From contig NZ_CP096255.1 in assembly GCF_011516635.5 (NCBI RefSeq), positions 1,920,501 through 1,984,500 on the forward strand: a stretch of 64,000 nt of DNA, in the 5' to 3' direction. Both the position numbers and the translations under genes were made by a program. The DNA comes from Bradyrhizobium barranii subsp. apii (GTDB lineage Bacteria; Pseudomonadota; Alphaproteobacteria; Rhizobiales; Xanthobacteraceae). The notes under the pieces are model-generated. The model searched no databases and was not told the DNA's origin. It saw nothing but the letters and a program-made list of their open reading frames with translations. This document shows positions 37,431-48,283 of the stretch, piece after piece (the stretch's first letter is position 1; every line of letters starts with the position of its first letter).

Positions 37431-38414
37431 GTGCCCGATCTGCCCTGGTTCGTCTATGCGATGCTGTTCGCACCGCTCGGGCTGTTATTGGTCGCCGCCG
37501 TCGTGAAGACCTGGCAGGTGCGCGAGGCGCGAAGCTGGCCGCAGGCATCGGGCAAGGTCGTCCGCTCGGTCGCCGAGGTGCGCGAGGTCAGGGTGTCCGA
37601 CAGCGACCGCGAGGAAGGCTATCGGCTCGAGAGCCGCAATTTTGCGAACGTGACTTACGAATATCCGGTCGGCAGCCGCAAGCTGAGCTGTAACCGCATC
37701 TCGATCGGCGAGGACCTCGGCAATTTCGAGGTCGCCGAGAAGCTCGCAAAATATCCCGCCGGCAGTGTCGTCACCGTCTATTACAATCCGCGCCATCCCG
37801 ATCAGGCCGTGCTGGAGCGCGACCTGCCCAAGGGATTGTGGGGCTGTCTCGGCATCGGCACGGCGATCGCGTTTGGCATCGTGTTCGGCTCGGCGTTCGG
37901 TCTCAACCAGACTTATGCCTACCTTGCGCACCACATCGGGCGGCCCGATCTCGCGGGCCTCGTCGTCGGCTTCGGCGCGTTCGGCCTCGTCATCGCGCTG
38001 ATGGGGTATGGGGTGCGGCGGCAGGCGTTGAAGGCGGCGCGCTGGCCGGTGGTGCCGGGCACGATCAAGCTGTCGGGGATCGAGCAATATCACGAGGCCA
38101 GCGAGCCGGGCGAGCGCCGCGGCACCGAGATGTTCGGCAAGCGCGTGACCTACACCTATCGCTATCAGAATATCAGCTACACCAATGAATGCGCGCGCGT
38201 CGCGGCCGGAACGCAGTCCGGGTCCGACGAGATGTTGAAGAAGCTGATGTCGCGCTACAAGCACGGCGCGACCGTCGAGGTGCGCGTCAATCCCGACAAT
38301 CCGGCCGAGGCAACGCTCGATACAAGCGGCCCCGTCCGCATCGCCTGGCTGCTATGGGGTATCGCTGCGATTTTCGCTGCGCTCGCGGTGTTTGTCGCGA
38401 CGCGGGGCAGCTAG
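37431..38414 (+). CDS. DUF3592 membrane protein with two DUF3592 units
   Basis: The product is 327 residues from GTG 37431, with GAAGGA upstream. Span 1 is WFVYAMLFAPLGLLLVAAVV. A first DUF3592 unit follows (REARSWPQASGKVVRS ... YPAGSVVTVYYNPRHPDQAV). Two spans in the middle hold ALVVGFGAFGLVIALMGYG-like sequence. A second unit (ALKAARWPVVPGTIKLSG ... HGATVEVRVNPDNPAEATLD) is followed by a last span. The W-P-x-x-x-G-x-I/V start and Y/V-N-P-x-x-P end of each unit are the family hallmark. The function is unknown. Its 3' end overlaps the convergent amidohydrolase gene by four bases. Confidence 0.8.
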   Translation: MPDLPWFVYAMLFAPLGLLLVAAVVKTWQVREARSWPQASGKVVRSVAEVREVRVSDSDREEGYRLESRNFANVTYEYPVGSRKLSCNRISIGEDLGNFEVAEKLAKYPAGSVVTVYYNPRHPDQAVLERDLPKGLWGCLGIGTAIAFGIVFGSAFGLNQTYAYLAHHIGRPDLAGLVVGFGAFGLVIALMGYGVRRQALKAARWPVVPGTIKLSGIEQYHEASEPGERRGTEMFGKRVTYTYRYQNISYTNECARVAAGTQSGSDEMLKKLMSRYKHGATVEVRVNPDNPAEATLDTSGPVRIAWLLWGIAAIFAALAVFVATRGS

Positions 38415-39217
38415 TCGACCAGTCTCTCCCTGCGCAACTCCAGCTCGATCTCCGCAAAAATCCTCGCCAGCCGCTCCGCCCATTGCTGCTGGCCGGACTG
38501 ATCCGCGATCAGATCCTGGCGGATCTCGATGCCGGTGTTGACGAGGCCGCGGGCTTCGCCGTGGACGGGGATGGTGTAGTCGCTGAGGTCGCTCACCGCA
38601 TAGGGCTCGTTGTCGCCGACGACGAGATCGCCTTCAGCGCGCAAATGCTTCAGCAGCAGCTGCGGCAGCACGGTGTTGCGGTTATACAGCGCGGCGATGT
38701 GCCAGGGCCGGGCGACGCCGGCATAAACCGGCGTGAAGCTGTGCAGGGACACCAGCACCGTCGGCCGCGTGTCGTGCAGGCGGCGGTCGATCGCTGCATC
38801 GATGCGGCGGTGATAGGGCTCGAAGATCTCGCGCCGCCGCGCCGCGCGCTCGCCCTCGGAGATGCCCTCGTTGTGCGGGATCGCGGTCGCCTCGGATATC
38901 ACGGGGATCGAGCTTGCAACGCCGGGAGAGCGGTTGCAGTCGATCACGAGCCGCGAATAGCGCTGCGCGATCAAATGCGCATCGAGCATTCTTGCCAGCC
39001 GCTCGGCGACGCCGGCAATGCCGATGTCCCAGGCGATGTGTCGCGTGAGCTCGCTTTCCGCGACGCCGAGGTCGCCGAGCGCGCGCGGCAAAATCCGTCC
39101 GTAATGATCCGAGGTGAGCAGGAAAGGCGATGCCCCATCCGCGTTGACCTCATGCACCGGCGGAATGTCCCCCGCGCCGAGCAGTTGATCGGTCGCGTCG
39201 GCCGTGTTCAAGTCCAT
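38411..39217 (-). CDS. N-formylglutamate amidohydrolase-family protein
   Basis: The product is 268 residues from ATG 39217. Family features are FLLTSDHYGRILPRALGDLG (zinc ligand region with D-H), TRHIAWDIGIAGVAERLARM, YSRLVIDCNRSP, ATAIPHNEGIS and LVSLHSFTPVY (S-x-H-S-F-T-P, the zinc/catalytic region). The final part, EIRQDLIADQSGQQQWAERL, is also typical. It belongs to the larger group beside HutG and may act on N-formylglutamate or another N-acyl amino acid. No other hut genes are near, so histidine breakdown is not implied. Confidence 0.88.
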   Translation of the reverse strand: MDLNTADATDQLLGAGDIPPVHEVNADGASPFLLTSDHYGRILPRALGDLGVAESELTRHIAWDIGIAGVAERLARMLDAHLIAQRYSRLVIDCNRSPGVASSIPVISEATAIPHNEGISEGERAARRREIFEPYHRRIDAAIDRRLHDTRPTVLVSLHSFTPVYAGVARPWHIAALYNRNTVLPQLLLKHLRAEGDLVVGDNEPYAVSDLSDYTIPVHGEARGLVNTGIEIRQDLIADQSGQQQWAERLARIFAEIELELRRERLVD

Positions 39218-39422
39218 CCTGATTGCCTATGGAAAAAGCAGTTACCGTCCAAATTGGGCAGCAATCGCTTGCAGGTCGGTCCGCCCAAAATCATCATGAT
39301 CGCCAGACGATGCCGTTGCCGGCGATTCATCACAAGACCAAATCTTGCTTGCCCCCGGGACTTCGCTGGGACGAGGAAACGTGCGGCTGTCGTTTCGCTC
39401 GATTGACGGCTATAGACACCCC

Positions 39423-39821
39423 ATGACCTCCGATCGTCTTTTCGTCTACGGCACCCTGATGCGCGGCTTCGACCATCCGATGGCGCGGCTGCTTGCAGGA
39501 CATGCGGATTTTTTGGGTGACGCGACGTGTCGCGGCCGGCTCGTTCTGGTGAAGCATTATCCCGGATTGCTGCTGTCGAACGCGGCCTCCGATGTCGTCC
39601 ATGGTGAGCTTTTTCAATTGCGCGTGCCCGACGAGCTGCTGCGCGAGCTCGACATGTACGAGGCCTGCGGCGAGGGCTTTCCGGAGCCGACCGAATATCT
39701 GCGCAAGCTGATTGACGTGACGCTGCCTGATGGCACCACGGAGAAGGCCTGGACTTACGTCTACAATTGGCCCGTCACCGATCTGCCGCGCATCGAGTCC
39801 GGGCGCTTTCTCGAGCACTAG
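39423..39821 (+). CDS. Gamma-glutamylcyclotransferase-like (AIG2/GGACT) protein
   Basis: The product is 132 residues from ATG 39423. The opening RLFVYGTLMRGFDHPMARLL contains the YGTL substrate-binding turn. ELDMYEACGEGFPEPTEYLR holds the catalytic Glu position and the aromatic pocket. The end WTYVYNWPVTDLPRI is the family strand. It would release 5-oxoproline from gamma-glutamyl amines or peptides. The substrate is unknown. Confidence 0.85.
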   Translation: MTSDRLFVYGTLMRGFDHPMARLLAGHADFLGDATCRGRLVLVKHYPGLLLSNAASDVVHGELFQLRVPDELLRELDMYEACGEGFPEPTEYLRKLIDVTLPDGTTEKAWTYVYNWPVTDLPRIESGRFLEH

Positions 39822-39897
39822 GCGCGGATGCGGACTTCACCTCTCCCGCGCAAGCGGAGCGAGGGATCGCACCTTCATCGTGGCCGGCGTTCGATCA

Positions 39898-40461
39898 CTA
39901 CGCCGACAGCACTTCCTTCACCAGGCGCACGTCGATCTCGTGCTCGACGTAGCTCCACTCCTCGGTCTGCCTCAGCATCGCCACCAGCTCCTCGAACAGC
40001 GAGGCATCGGGGGGCGCGAACTCGAACCATGTCAGGAAGTCGAAGGGACCGCCGAGATCGCGGCTGTGATAGAGCTGCCGCGCGATGGCGGGCAGGAAAC
40101 GAAGAGTGCTGGCGATGTGGTGCGACTTGTCCTCGAAGATCTTGCGGCGCTCTTCCTGCGTCAGCTCCCACCACGCTTCCGATTTGCGGATCGGAATCAG
40201 CGCCGCGGAAGTGGCCTCTAACCGGCCGAGCTCGGCCTGCACCGCGGTGAGCTGCTGCCTCTCGGCGCGCTCAGTGTAGCGCGGCGTGCTCGCAACGCCG
40301 ACCAGCCGCCAGGCATTGCGAGAGGGCACCAGGGGCAATGAAATCGCCTCGCTGTCGGTCACCGACAGCGCCGGCACGAAGGGCAGGGGCTCGCCCACCA
40401 CGGGTGAAATCGAGGTCACACGCCAGCCCCCGCTGTGGCCGCCGCGAAACATCCTGAACAT
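39898..40461 (-). CDS. Chlorite dismutase-family protein (HemQ-like fold)
   Basis: This 187-residue protein has a C-terminal half matching the Cld/HemQ beta-barrel: RRKIFEDKSHHIASTLRFLP, then AIARQLYHSRDLGGPFDFLT with the proximal His of the heme site, WFEFAPPDASLFEELVAML, and WSYVEHEIDVRLVKEVL. The N-terminal half is short and less conserved (VVGEPLPFVPALSVTDSEAI, then WRLVGVASTPRYT). It may work as a coproheme decarboxylase relative or another heme enzyme. The distal Arg typical of true chlorite dismutase cannot be placed, so the reaction is open. Confidence 0.78.
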   Translation of the reverse strand: MFRMFRGGHSGGWRVTSISPVVGEPLPFVPALSVTDSEAISLPLVPSRNAWRLVGVASTPRYTERAERQQLTAVQAELGRLEATSAALIPIRKSEAWWELTQEERRKIFEDKSHHIASTLRFLPAIARQLYHSRDLGGPFDFLTWFEFAPPDASLFEELVAMLRQTEEWSYVEHEIDVRLVKEVLSA

Positions 40462-40664
40462 GGCCTATGGAAGCGCGGAACCGGTCCGGGTTCAAGTCTT
40501 TCCGCGGTCATTCCGGGCTCGATACTTCGCATCGCCCCGGAATGACGCCTGTGCATAGGTCGAATAACCCGGATAAGCCGGACAAACCTGACTTTTGGGC
40601 AGGCCGCGCCTATATCCGTAACCCTTCGCCCGACTCACGTTGATTCGCGCCAGACCCAGAGCCC

Positions 40665-42683
40665 ATGCGCTTCACGCCCCAGTTCCTCGACGAGCTTCGT
40701 GCCCGGCTTTCGGTCTCCGAAGTCGTGGGCAAGCGCGTGAAGCTGAAGAAGGCCGGGCGGGAATGGAAGGGACTGTCGCCGTTCCAGCAGGAGAAGACGC
40801 CGTCCTTCTACGTCAACGACCAGAAGGGATTTTACCACGACTTCTCCTCCGGCAAGCACGGCGACATCATCACCTTCGTGATGGAGACCGACGGCCTGCC
40901 GTTCGCGGAGGCCGTCGAGCGGCTCGCCAACATGGCGGGGCTGGCGCTGCCGGTGGTGACGCCGGATGCGGCGCGGCACGAGCAGCGGCGCCGCACGCTG
41001 CATGACGTCATGGAACTAGCCGCAAAATTCTTCGCCGAGACGCTGGCCTCGCGCGTCGGCGCCAAGGCGCGCGGCTATCTCGCCGATCGCGCGATCTCGC
41101 CGGCGACGCAAGTGCAGTTCCGCCTCGGCTATGCGCCGCCGCCACCCGAGCGTTTCGCGCTGAAGGAGCATCTCGGCAAGCTCGGCGTCTCCGTCGAGGA
41201 CATGATCGAGACCGGGCTCCTCGTTGCCGGCAACGACATTCCCGTGCCCTACGATCGCTTCCGCGACCGCGTGATGTTTCCGATCACGGATCTGCGTGGC
41301 CGCGTCATCGCCTTTGGCGGGCGCGCGCTGGAAAAGGACGTTCCGGCAAAATACCTGAACTCGCCGGAGACGCCGCTCTTCCACAAGGGTGACAATCTCT
41401 ACAATCACCAGACCGCGCGCAAAGCCACCCACGATGGCAGCGCGCTGATCGTGGTCGAAGGCTATGTCGACGTCATCGCCATGGTGACGGCAGGCTTTGC
41501 CGGTGCTGTGGCGCCGCTCGGCACCGCGCTGACCGAAAACCAGCTCGCGCTGCTCTGGAAGATGGCGGACGAGCCGATCCTCTGCTTCGACGGCGACAGG
41601 GCGGGGCAGAAGGCGGCTTATCGTGCCGCCGACCTTGCCTTGCCATTTCTTGCGCCGGGCAAGAGCCTGCGCTTTGCGCTGCTGCCGGAAGGGCAGGACC
41701 CTGACGATCTCGCCCGCTCGGGCGGCCGCGGCGCGATCGAGGATGTCATTGCTGCGGCGAAGCCGCTCGCCGAGATGATCTGGTCGCGCGAGCTCGAAGG
41801 CGGCAACTTTGCCACGCCCGAACGCCGTGCTGCGCTCGAAGCGCGCGTCAAGGAGCTGTCCAACGGCATCCGCGACGAGGTGGTGCGGCGCTATTATCGC
41901 GACGATTTTGCCGAGCGGCTTCGGCGTACCTTCGCGCCTGATGGCGGCCGCGGCGGCTTTGCCGGCCGGGGCAATTTCCAAGGCAATTCCGGCCGCTCCT
42001 TCCAGCCGCGCAACGGGGGACAGGCGAATCGATTCGGGGGGCAGGGATTCGGCAGCCAGGGGCGGCGTGGGGCCCCCGGTCCCGCCTTTATTCCCTCCGG
42101 CCCCTACCAGGCGGCGAGCCCCCAGCTGGCGGCCAGCCCGATCATGAAGGGCCAGCGCAGCGCCATATCCCGGCGCGAAGCCCTGATCCTGCAAATCCTG
42201 ATCAACCACCCGTGGCTGCTGCACGACCACCTTGAGGAGGTCGCCGCCCTGGAGCTGGCCCATCCCGAGGCCCATAAGCTCCGGGCCGGCATCATCGCCG
42301 CCTTCGCCAACGACCACCACCACTCGCCGGACCCCGGCGAGCTGGCCGAGAAGATGCGAGCCGACATCGAAAAGGGCGGATTTTCACAGCTTCTTCAAAG
42401 GGTTGAGAACGGCATCACGACCGCGGCGGTGTGGGGTGCCCGCGAGGGCGCCGCCCGGGACGACGTTCTCTCCACCTGGCACCAGCTCGTTGCCTTGCAT
42501 CGGCAATACCATTCACTACTTAGAGAACTGAAGGACGCCGAGCTGGCCTTGGGGGAGGACCCCAGCGAGGCCAATTTGACGTGGCTGCGTGACGTCAAGG
42601 CTCGGATAGGAGAAGTCGACGGTACCGAGGCCCTGATCGAGGGTTTTGGCGAGCTGTCGGGCCGGTTCCAGAAGAGCGTGTGA
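40665..42683 (+). CDS. dnaG: DNA primase, zinc-ligand-less alphaproteobacterial form
   Basis: This 672-residue primase makes RNA primers for the replisome. The N-terminal fold is present (WKGLSPFQQEKTPSFYVNDQ, GFYHDFSSGKHGDIITFVM), but the four zinc ligands are replaced by Ser38, Gln41, Asp59 and Ser62. The catalytic TOPRIM core has SALIVVEGYVDVIAMVTAGF and the acidic pair in LCFDGDRAGQKAAYRA. A Gly/Gln/Arg-rich linker at about 425-485 precedes the helicase-binding C-terminal domain. The start is ATG 40665. rpoD follows 380 bases downstream, the classical macromolecular-synthesis order without rpsU. Confidence 0.95.
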   Translation: MRFTPQFLDELRARLSVSEVVGKRVKLKKAGREWKGLSPFQQEKTPSFYVNDQKGFYHDFSSGKHGDIITFVMETDGLPFAEAVERLANMAGLALPVVTPDAARHEQRRRTLHDVMELAAKFFAETLASRVGAKARGYLADRAISPATQVQFRLGYAPPPPERFALKEHLGKLGVSVEDMIETGLLVAGNDIPVPYDRFRDRVMFPITDLRGRVIAFGGRALEKDVPAKYLNSPETPLFHKGDNLYNHQTARKATHDGSALIVVEGYVDVIAMVTAGFAGAVAPLGTALTENQLALLWKMADEPILCFDGDRAGQKAAYRAADLALPFLAPGKSLRFALLPEGQDPDDLARSGGRGAIEDVIAAAKPLAEMIWSRELEGGNFATPERRAALEARVKELSNGIRDEVVRRYYRDDFAERLRRTFAPDGGRGGFAGRGNFQGNSGRSFQPRNGGQANRFGGQGFGSQGRRGAPGPAFIPSGPYQAASPQLAASPIMKGQRSAISRREALILQILINHPWLLHDHLEEVAALELAHPEAHKLRAGIIAAFANDHHHSPDPGELAEKMRADIEKGGFSQLLQRVENGITTAAVWGAREGAARDDVLSTWHQLVALHRQYHSLLRELKDAELALGEDPSEANLTWLRDVKARIGEVDGTEALIEGFGELSGRFQKSV

Positions 42684-43062
42684 TGAAAGAATCATGCGGA
42701 CGGCCGGGACCGGAACCGCTAAAAGACTCGCCAAATCCAAGGTTTGGCGGCAAAAACAGGGTTAATCGAGGCTTAACGGTCTTGTAGCACTTTGGCCACT
42801 AGGCGGCCGCAGGCAGAACAGACGCGTCAGGAATAAATCCGCGCAATCGCTGTTGGCACTACACCTGCATCCGCTGCGACAAAGAGGCTCACGAAGCGTT
42901 AGGCAAATCCGGCGAGAGAGAAGGTCGGGGTGGCGAGAGATATCCGCGCCGCCCTTTCCGTGTCGCGATCTGACGAAGCGAGAGCGTCGAACAACAGGTT
43001 CAAGTGAATTCAGGCGGGCGGGCCGTTCGGCCTTCTGCATGAAGCGCGTTTAGGAGCAATGG
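42684..43062. other. Leader of rpoD, no gene seen
   Basis: The 379 bases between dnaG and rpoD hold no convincing frame. The first 110 bases are relatively AT-rich (AAACAGGGTTAATCGAGG region near 42752), and CTTGTAGCACTTTGG near 42780 could be a promoter. The ribosome site GGAGCAA lies just before the rpoD start. Confidence 0.45.
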
Positions 43063-45222
<2,160 letters not shown>

Positions 45223-45267
45223 TTCGGATCGTCGTGCCCGGGCCAGTCCCGGGCATTCATCCAAACG

Positions 45268-45300
45268 AAAACGGCGGGCCGAAAGCCCGCCGTTTTCTAT
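45268..45300 (+). terminator. Terminator of rpoD
   Basis: AAAACGGCGGGC pairs with GCCCGCCGTTTT across a five-base loop, 46 bases after the rpoD stop. The flanking A and T runs would also let it serve the convergent small gene. Confidence 0.88.
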
Positions 45301-45331
45301 TTGTGCCGACGCTTCGCGAGTCGGGCGGAGC

Positions 45332-45568
45332 CTACTTCTTCTTCGCGCCGACCCGGTCGAGGGTCTTGATTGCCAGCGGCGGGCGGCCGGACTTTTCCGC
45401 GATCTCGCGGTCCTGCTCCATGATGAAGCCGCGCGCGGGCTCGTCGCCGTCCAGGCCTCCGAGCAGCTCCGCAGGCACGCGCCGGTTGGAGCGTTGGGAG
45501 CCGTCTTCGTAGAAGACGTTGAAAAAGGCGAACTCGCCCTTGGGATTGGTTCCAGGTTTCTTGGCCAT
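45332..45568 (-). CDS. Small hypothetical protein
   Basis: The product is 78 residues from ATG 45568. It begins MAKKPGTNPKGEFAFFNVFY, continues EDGSQRSNRRVPAELLGGLD and ends with a basic KTLDRVGAKKK. The FFNVFYEDGSQRSNRRVP block, with strand-turn-strand character, is the only recognisable part. It converges with rpoD across the bidirectional terminator. The function is unknown. Confidence 0.65.
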   Translation of the reverse strand: MAKKPGTNPKGEFAFFNVFYEDGSQRSNRRVPAELLGGLDGDEPARGFIMEQDREIAEKSGRPPLAIKTLDRVGAKKK

Positions 45569-46204
45569 GGCGGGCTTGTCGTCGATCAGGGCGCCATAGT
45601 CAAATGACTTCGGCGGATTTTCCGGTGGTCCCGCGGACCTGCTGCGGCGGTATCGGCTGCGCGATCGATCGATGAAGTCCGTTTGCGGGATGTTCGGATG
45701 GGTCCGGCACTTCGTAAAATCCGATGCGACCCTTCGCTCAATAAACGGCGGGCCGCAAAGCCCGCCGTTTATTTTTGGTCTTCAGCGTCGCCCGGGGCTG
45801 GCGGGGCGACAACCTAGAATAGAAGACTATAATCTGCGCCATGCCGTGGCAAGGCAAATCGTTGAGGCTGTGATGTCGCATCGAGCGCGTCAGATATGCG
45901 CTGGTCGCGATGTCTGGTTTTGATGCGCATCAAAGCAATTGTTTGGATGGCCAAATCACTTTGTTCATATTTCCTGCTCTCGCAACGCAACGAAGAGGTG
46001 CGTGCTTTGTAAAAAAGCGCGTTCGCCTGCACGTCTTCCGTCCGCGTGCACAGGTTGTGTTCCATTGTGCGAACGAGTTCCATGTCCGCGGTTGCACATC
46101 TCGCTACGTACACGTGACGTAGTTCCGCTACGACGAGCCACTTCTCCACCGACAACGCCATTCAACAGATACTCGGAGCGCAGGTGGGAACATGAGTGAG
46201 GCCG
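45569..46204. other. Intergenic with one hairpin, no protein gene seen
   Basis: This 636-base stretch has lower GC than its surroundings between 45820 and 46130. A strong hairpin with T run lies at 45741-45776. The frames present (for example 45910-46122) lack ribosome sites and look non-coding. An unannotated small RNA is possible. Confidence 0.4.
45741..45776 (+). terminator. Hairpin terminator with no obvious gene before it
   Basis: ATAAACGGCGGGC pairs with GCCCGCCGTTTAT, followed by TTTTT. It has the same stem core as the rpoD terminator. No coding frame ends near it on the plus strand, so it may end a small RNA starting in 45600-45720. Confidence 0.6.
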
Positions 46205-47143
46205 TCACGGCGCCACCAGCTCCACGCGCCGGTTGAGCGCGCGGCCGGCGTCCGTAGCGTTGGAACCGACTGGTGCCAGCAATCCGACGCCGGCGGTGCG
46301 CAGCCGCGTCTGCGCGATCCGAAAGCTTTTCACGAGTTCGGCTGCAACCGCTTCGGCGCGGCGCTTCGAGAGATCGAGATTGTATTCGTAAGCGCCCTGG
46401 CCGTCGGTGTGGCCGACGATGAAGACGTTGAGCTGCGGCTGACTCGTCAGCAGCTTTGCGATCTGCTCCAGCGTCGGGCGGCTCTCCGGCTTCAGCACCG
46501 CCTTGTCGGTATCGAAATAGATGCCGTAGAGCGCGATGTGGCCGGTCTCGCCAAGGCCCTTCGCCATCGCGGCAGCATCGACCATCTTGTTCGCGATCGC
46601 GCCGAGCTCGGCGACCGTGACCTGCGCATAAATGTCCTGGTTGTTCTGGCTGACGATGACGCTGGCATAGGTCTCGCGCCCGCCTTCGGTCTTGCGGCCG
46701 GAAAAATATCGGTAGTTGAATCCGTCGACCCACATCTGCGGCACCGGCAGCGTGTCGATCGCCTCGGTGAAGGGAATGGCACCGCAGGCGTCGGTGTCGC
46801 AGGTGAGCAAGGTCTCGAAGCCGGCTTTCGCAAGCTGCGTCTCGAAATTGCGCGACACTTCCAGGATCGAGGGGCCGGGATTGGTGCGATAGGCGATGCG
46901 GAAGATGCGGCCTTCGAGCCGCCGCGCATCGGCCGGCTGGCCGTCCCTGAAGGCGGCCGCCTGCATCCGTGCCGCGTCAAAATCCTTCATCACGTAGCCG
47001 GTGATGACGCTGCCGGTGAAGCGGCCGATGCCGGGATAGTCGCGGCTGCCTGCGACATCGCGGGTCTGCGCGGCGGCGGCGGTGGCGGTGAAGGAGTGCA
47101 GGGCGAGGACAGCGAGCATCCGGTGCGGAATGGGCATGGTCAT
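46205..47143 (-). CDS. OmpA-family outer-membrane/peptidoglycan-binding protein
   Basis: The product is 312 residues from ATG 47143. The signal peptide MTMPIPHRMLAVLALHSFTA is cleaved near AAA-QTRD. An N-terminal region of about 180 residues is of unknown fold, with two Cys in LLTCDTDACGA. The C-terminal OmpA domain (about 200-310) has GIYFDTDKAVLKPESRPTLE, VFIVGHTDGQGAYEYNLDLS (the T-D-x-x-G peptidoglycan contact), and LSKRRAEAVAAELV. It anchors to peptidoglycan in the periplasm. It is divergent from the lytic transglycosylase gene, which may be functionally related. Confidence 0.87.
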   Translation of the reverse strand: MTMPIPHRMLAVLALHSFTATAAAAQTRDVAGSRDYPGIGRFTGSVITGYVMKDFDAARMQAAAFRDGQPADARRLEGRIFRIAYRTNPGPSILEVSRNFETQLAKAGFETLLTCDTDACGAIPFTEAIDTLPVPQMWVDGFNYRYFSGRKTEGGRETYASVIVSQNNQDIYAQVTVAELGAIANKMVDAAAMAKGLGETGHIALYGIYFDTDKAVLKPESRPTLEQIAKLLTSQPQLNVFIVGHTDGQGAYEYNLDLSKRRAEAVAAELVKSFRIAQTRLRTAGVGLLAPVGSNATDAGRALNRRVELVAP

Positions 47144-47292
47144 CTCGATCGGTTGGGGACGGGGCGAGCGCAATTCATTTGTCGCGCCCAAGATACGATC
47201 GGTTCTGGCGAGGATCTGCCGCTTTGACGCGAATCCGGTTCCCGGGCATGATCGCGCGCTTTCCGCGTTCATTCTTCAAAGGATTTTCCCGC

Positions 47293-48099
47293 ATGTCGAG
47301 ACACGCCCTGGCCACCGCCTTCATCCTCTGTCTGGCCGGCGGATCGGCGCAGGCCGCGCGCTGCGGCGGCGACTTCAACAGCTTCGTCGCCAGCATGAGC
47401 TCGGAAGCGCAAGGAGCCGGCGTCTCGGCGAGCGTGACCAGCGCGGCCTTCAGCGGCATCGCCCAGGACGGCGCCGTGCTCGCGTTCGACCGGCGCCAGC
47501 GCTACACCTTCAACAAGAGCTTCGAGCAGTATGTCTCGACCCGCGTCGGCCCCGGCCGCATCAATGGCGGCAAGGCACTGTTGCAGCGTCACGCGGCGCT
47601 GCTCTCGCGCATCGAGCAGCAGTTCGGCGTGCCCCGCTACATCCTGGTCGCGATCTGGGGGCTGGAGAGCGATTTCGGCAAGGGCGACATCGGCAAGCTG
47701 CCGGTGATCCGCACGCTCGCCACGCTCGCGCATGATTGCCGCCGCACCGAGCTGTTCCAGGGTGAGCTGCTCGCCGCGCTCAAGATCGTGCAGCGTGGCG
47801 ACCTGCCGCTGCGCGACCTCATCGGCGCCTATGCCGGAGAGATCGGCCAGACCCAGTTCCTGCCGTCGTCCTACATCAAATACGGCGTCGATTTCGACGG
47901 CGACGGCCACGTCGACCTGCGCCACAGCGTGCCCGACGTGCTCGCCTCGACCGCGAACCTGCTTCACACCAGCGGCTTCAAGATGGGCCAGCCCTACGGC
48001 GAAGGCACCGCCAATTTCGAGGCGATGCGGGAGTGGAACAGGGCGGTGATCTACCGCAAGACGATCGGCTATTTTGCGGACCGGCTGGCGGGGCAGTGA
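47293..48099 (+). CDS. MltB-type lytic murein transglycosylase
   Basis: The product is 268 residues from ATG 47293. Signal peptide: SRHALATAFILCLAGGSAQA, cleaved at AQA-ARCGG. The catalytic Glu is in ILVAIWGLESDFGKG. Further family marks are ALKIVQRGDLPLRDLIGAYA, GEIGQTQFLPSSYIKYGVDF, and DGHVDLRHSVPDVLASTANL. It cuts glycan strands to 1,6-anhydroMurNAc ends in the periplasm. It lacks the C-terminal peptidoglycan-binding domain found in some relatives. A divergent OmpA-type gene lies 149 bases away. Confidence 0.9.
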   Translation: MSRHALATAFILCLAGGSAQAARCGGDFNSFVASMSSEAQGAGVSASVTSAAFSGIAQDGAVLAFDRRQRYTFNKSFEQYVSTRVGPGRINGGKALLQRHAALLSRIEQQFGVPRYILVAIWGLESDFGKGDIGKLPVIRTLATLAHDCRRTELFQGELLAALKIVQRGDLPLRDLIGAYAGEIGQTQFLPSSYIKYGVDFDGDGHVDLRHSVPDVLASTANLLHTSGFKMGQPYGEGTANFEAMREWNRAVIYRKTIGYFADRLAGQ

Positions 48100-48146
48100 G
48101 GCGGGCTGGTGTAGAGATGCGGAGCGCTCGCGCCTCATACTAGGTG

Positions 48147-48246
48147 TCATCGCCCGCGAAGGCGGGCGATCCAGTATTCCAGAGACAGCAGCGATAGAGC
48201 TGAGAAGCCGCGGCGTACTGGATTCCCCGCTTTCGCGGGGAATGAC
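48147..48246. repeat. Two-stem palindromic repeat (copy 1)
   Basis: TCATCGCCCGCGAAGGCGGG followed by CGATCCAGTATTCCAGAG forms one stem. GGCGTACTGGATTCCCCGC followed by TTTCGCGGGGAATGACAG forms the other. The same plan and edge sequences occur at 54083-54198. Confidence 0.7.
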
Positions 48247-48283
48247 AGCGCGACGTGTGGCGAGGTCAGCGCATCCCTGACGC

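Noticed and set aside
45910..46122. A 70-codon plus-strand frame in the low-GC gap before the OmpA-type gene
   Set aside because: It has no ribosome site, an unusual Cys/His/Arg mix and no similarity to any family I know.
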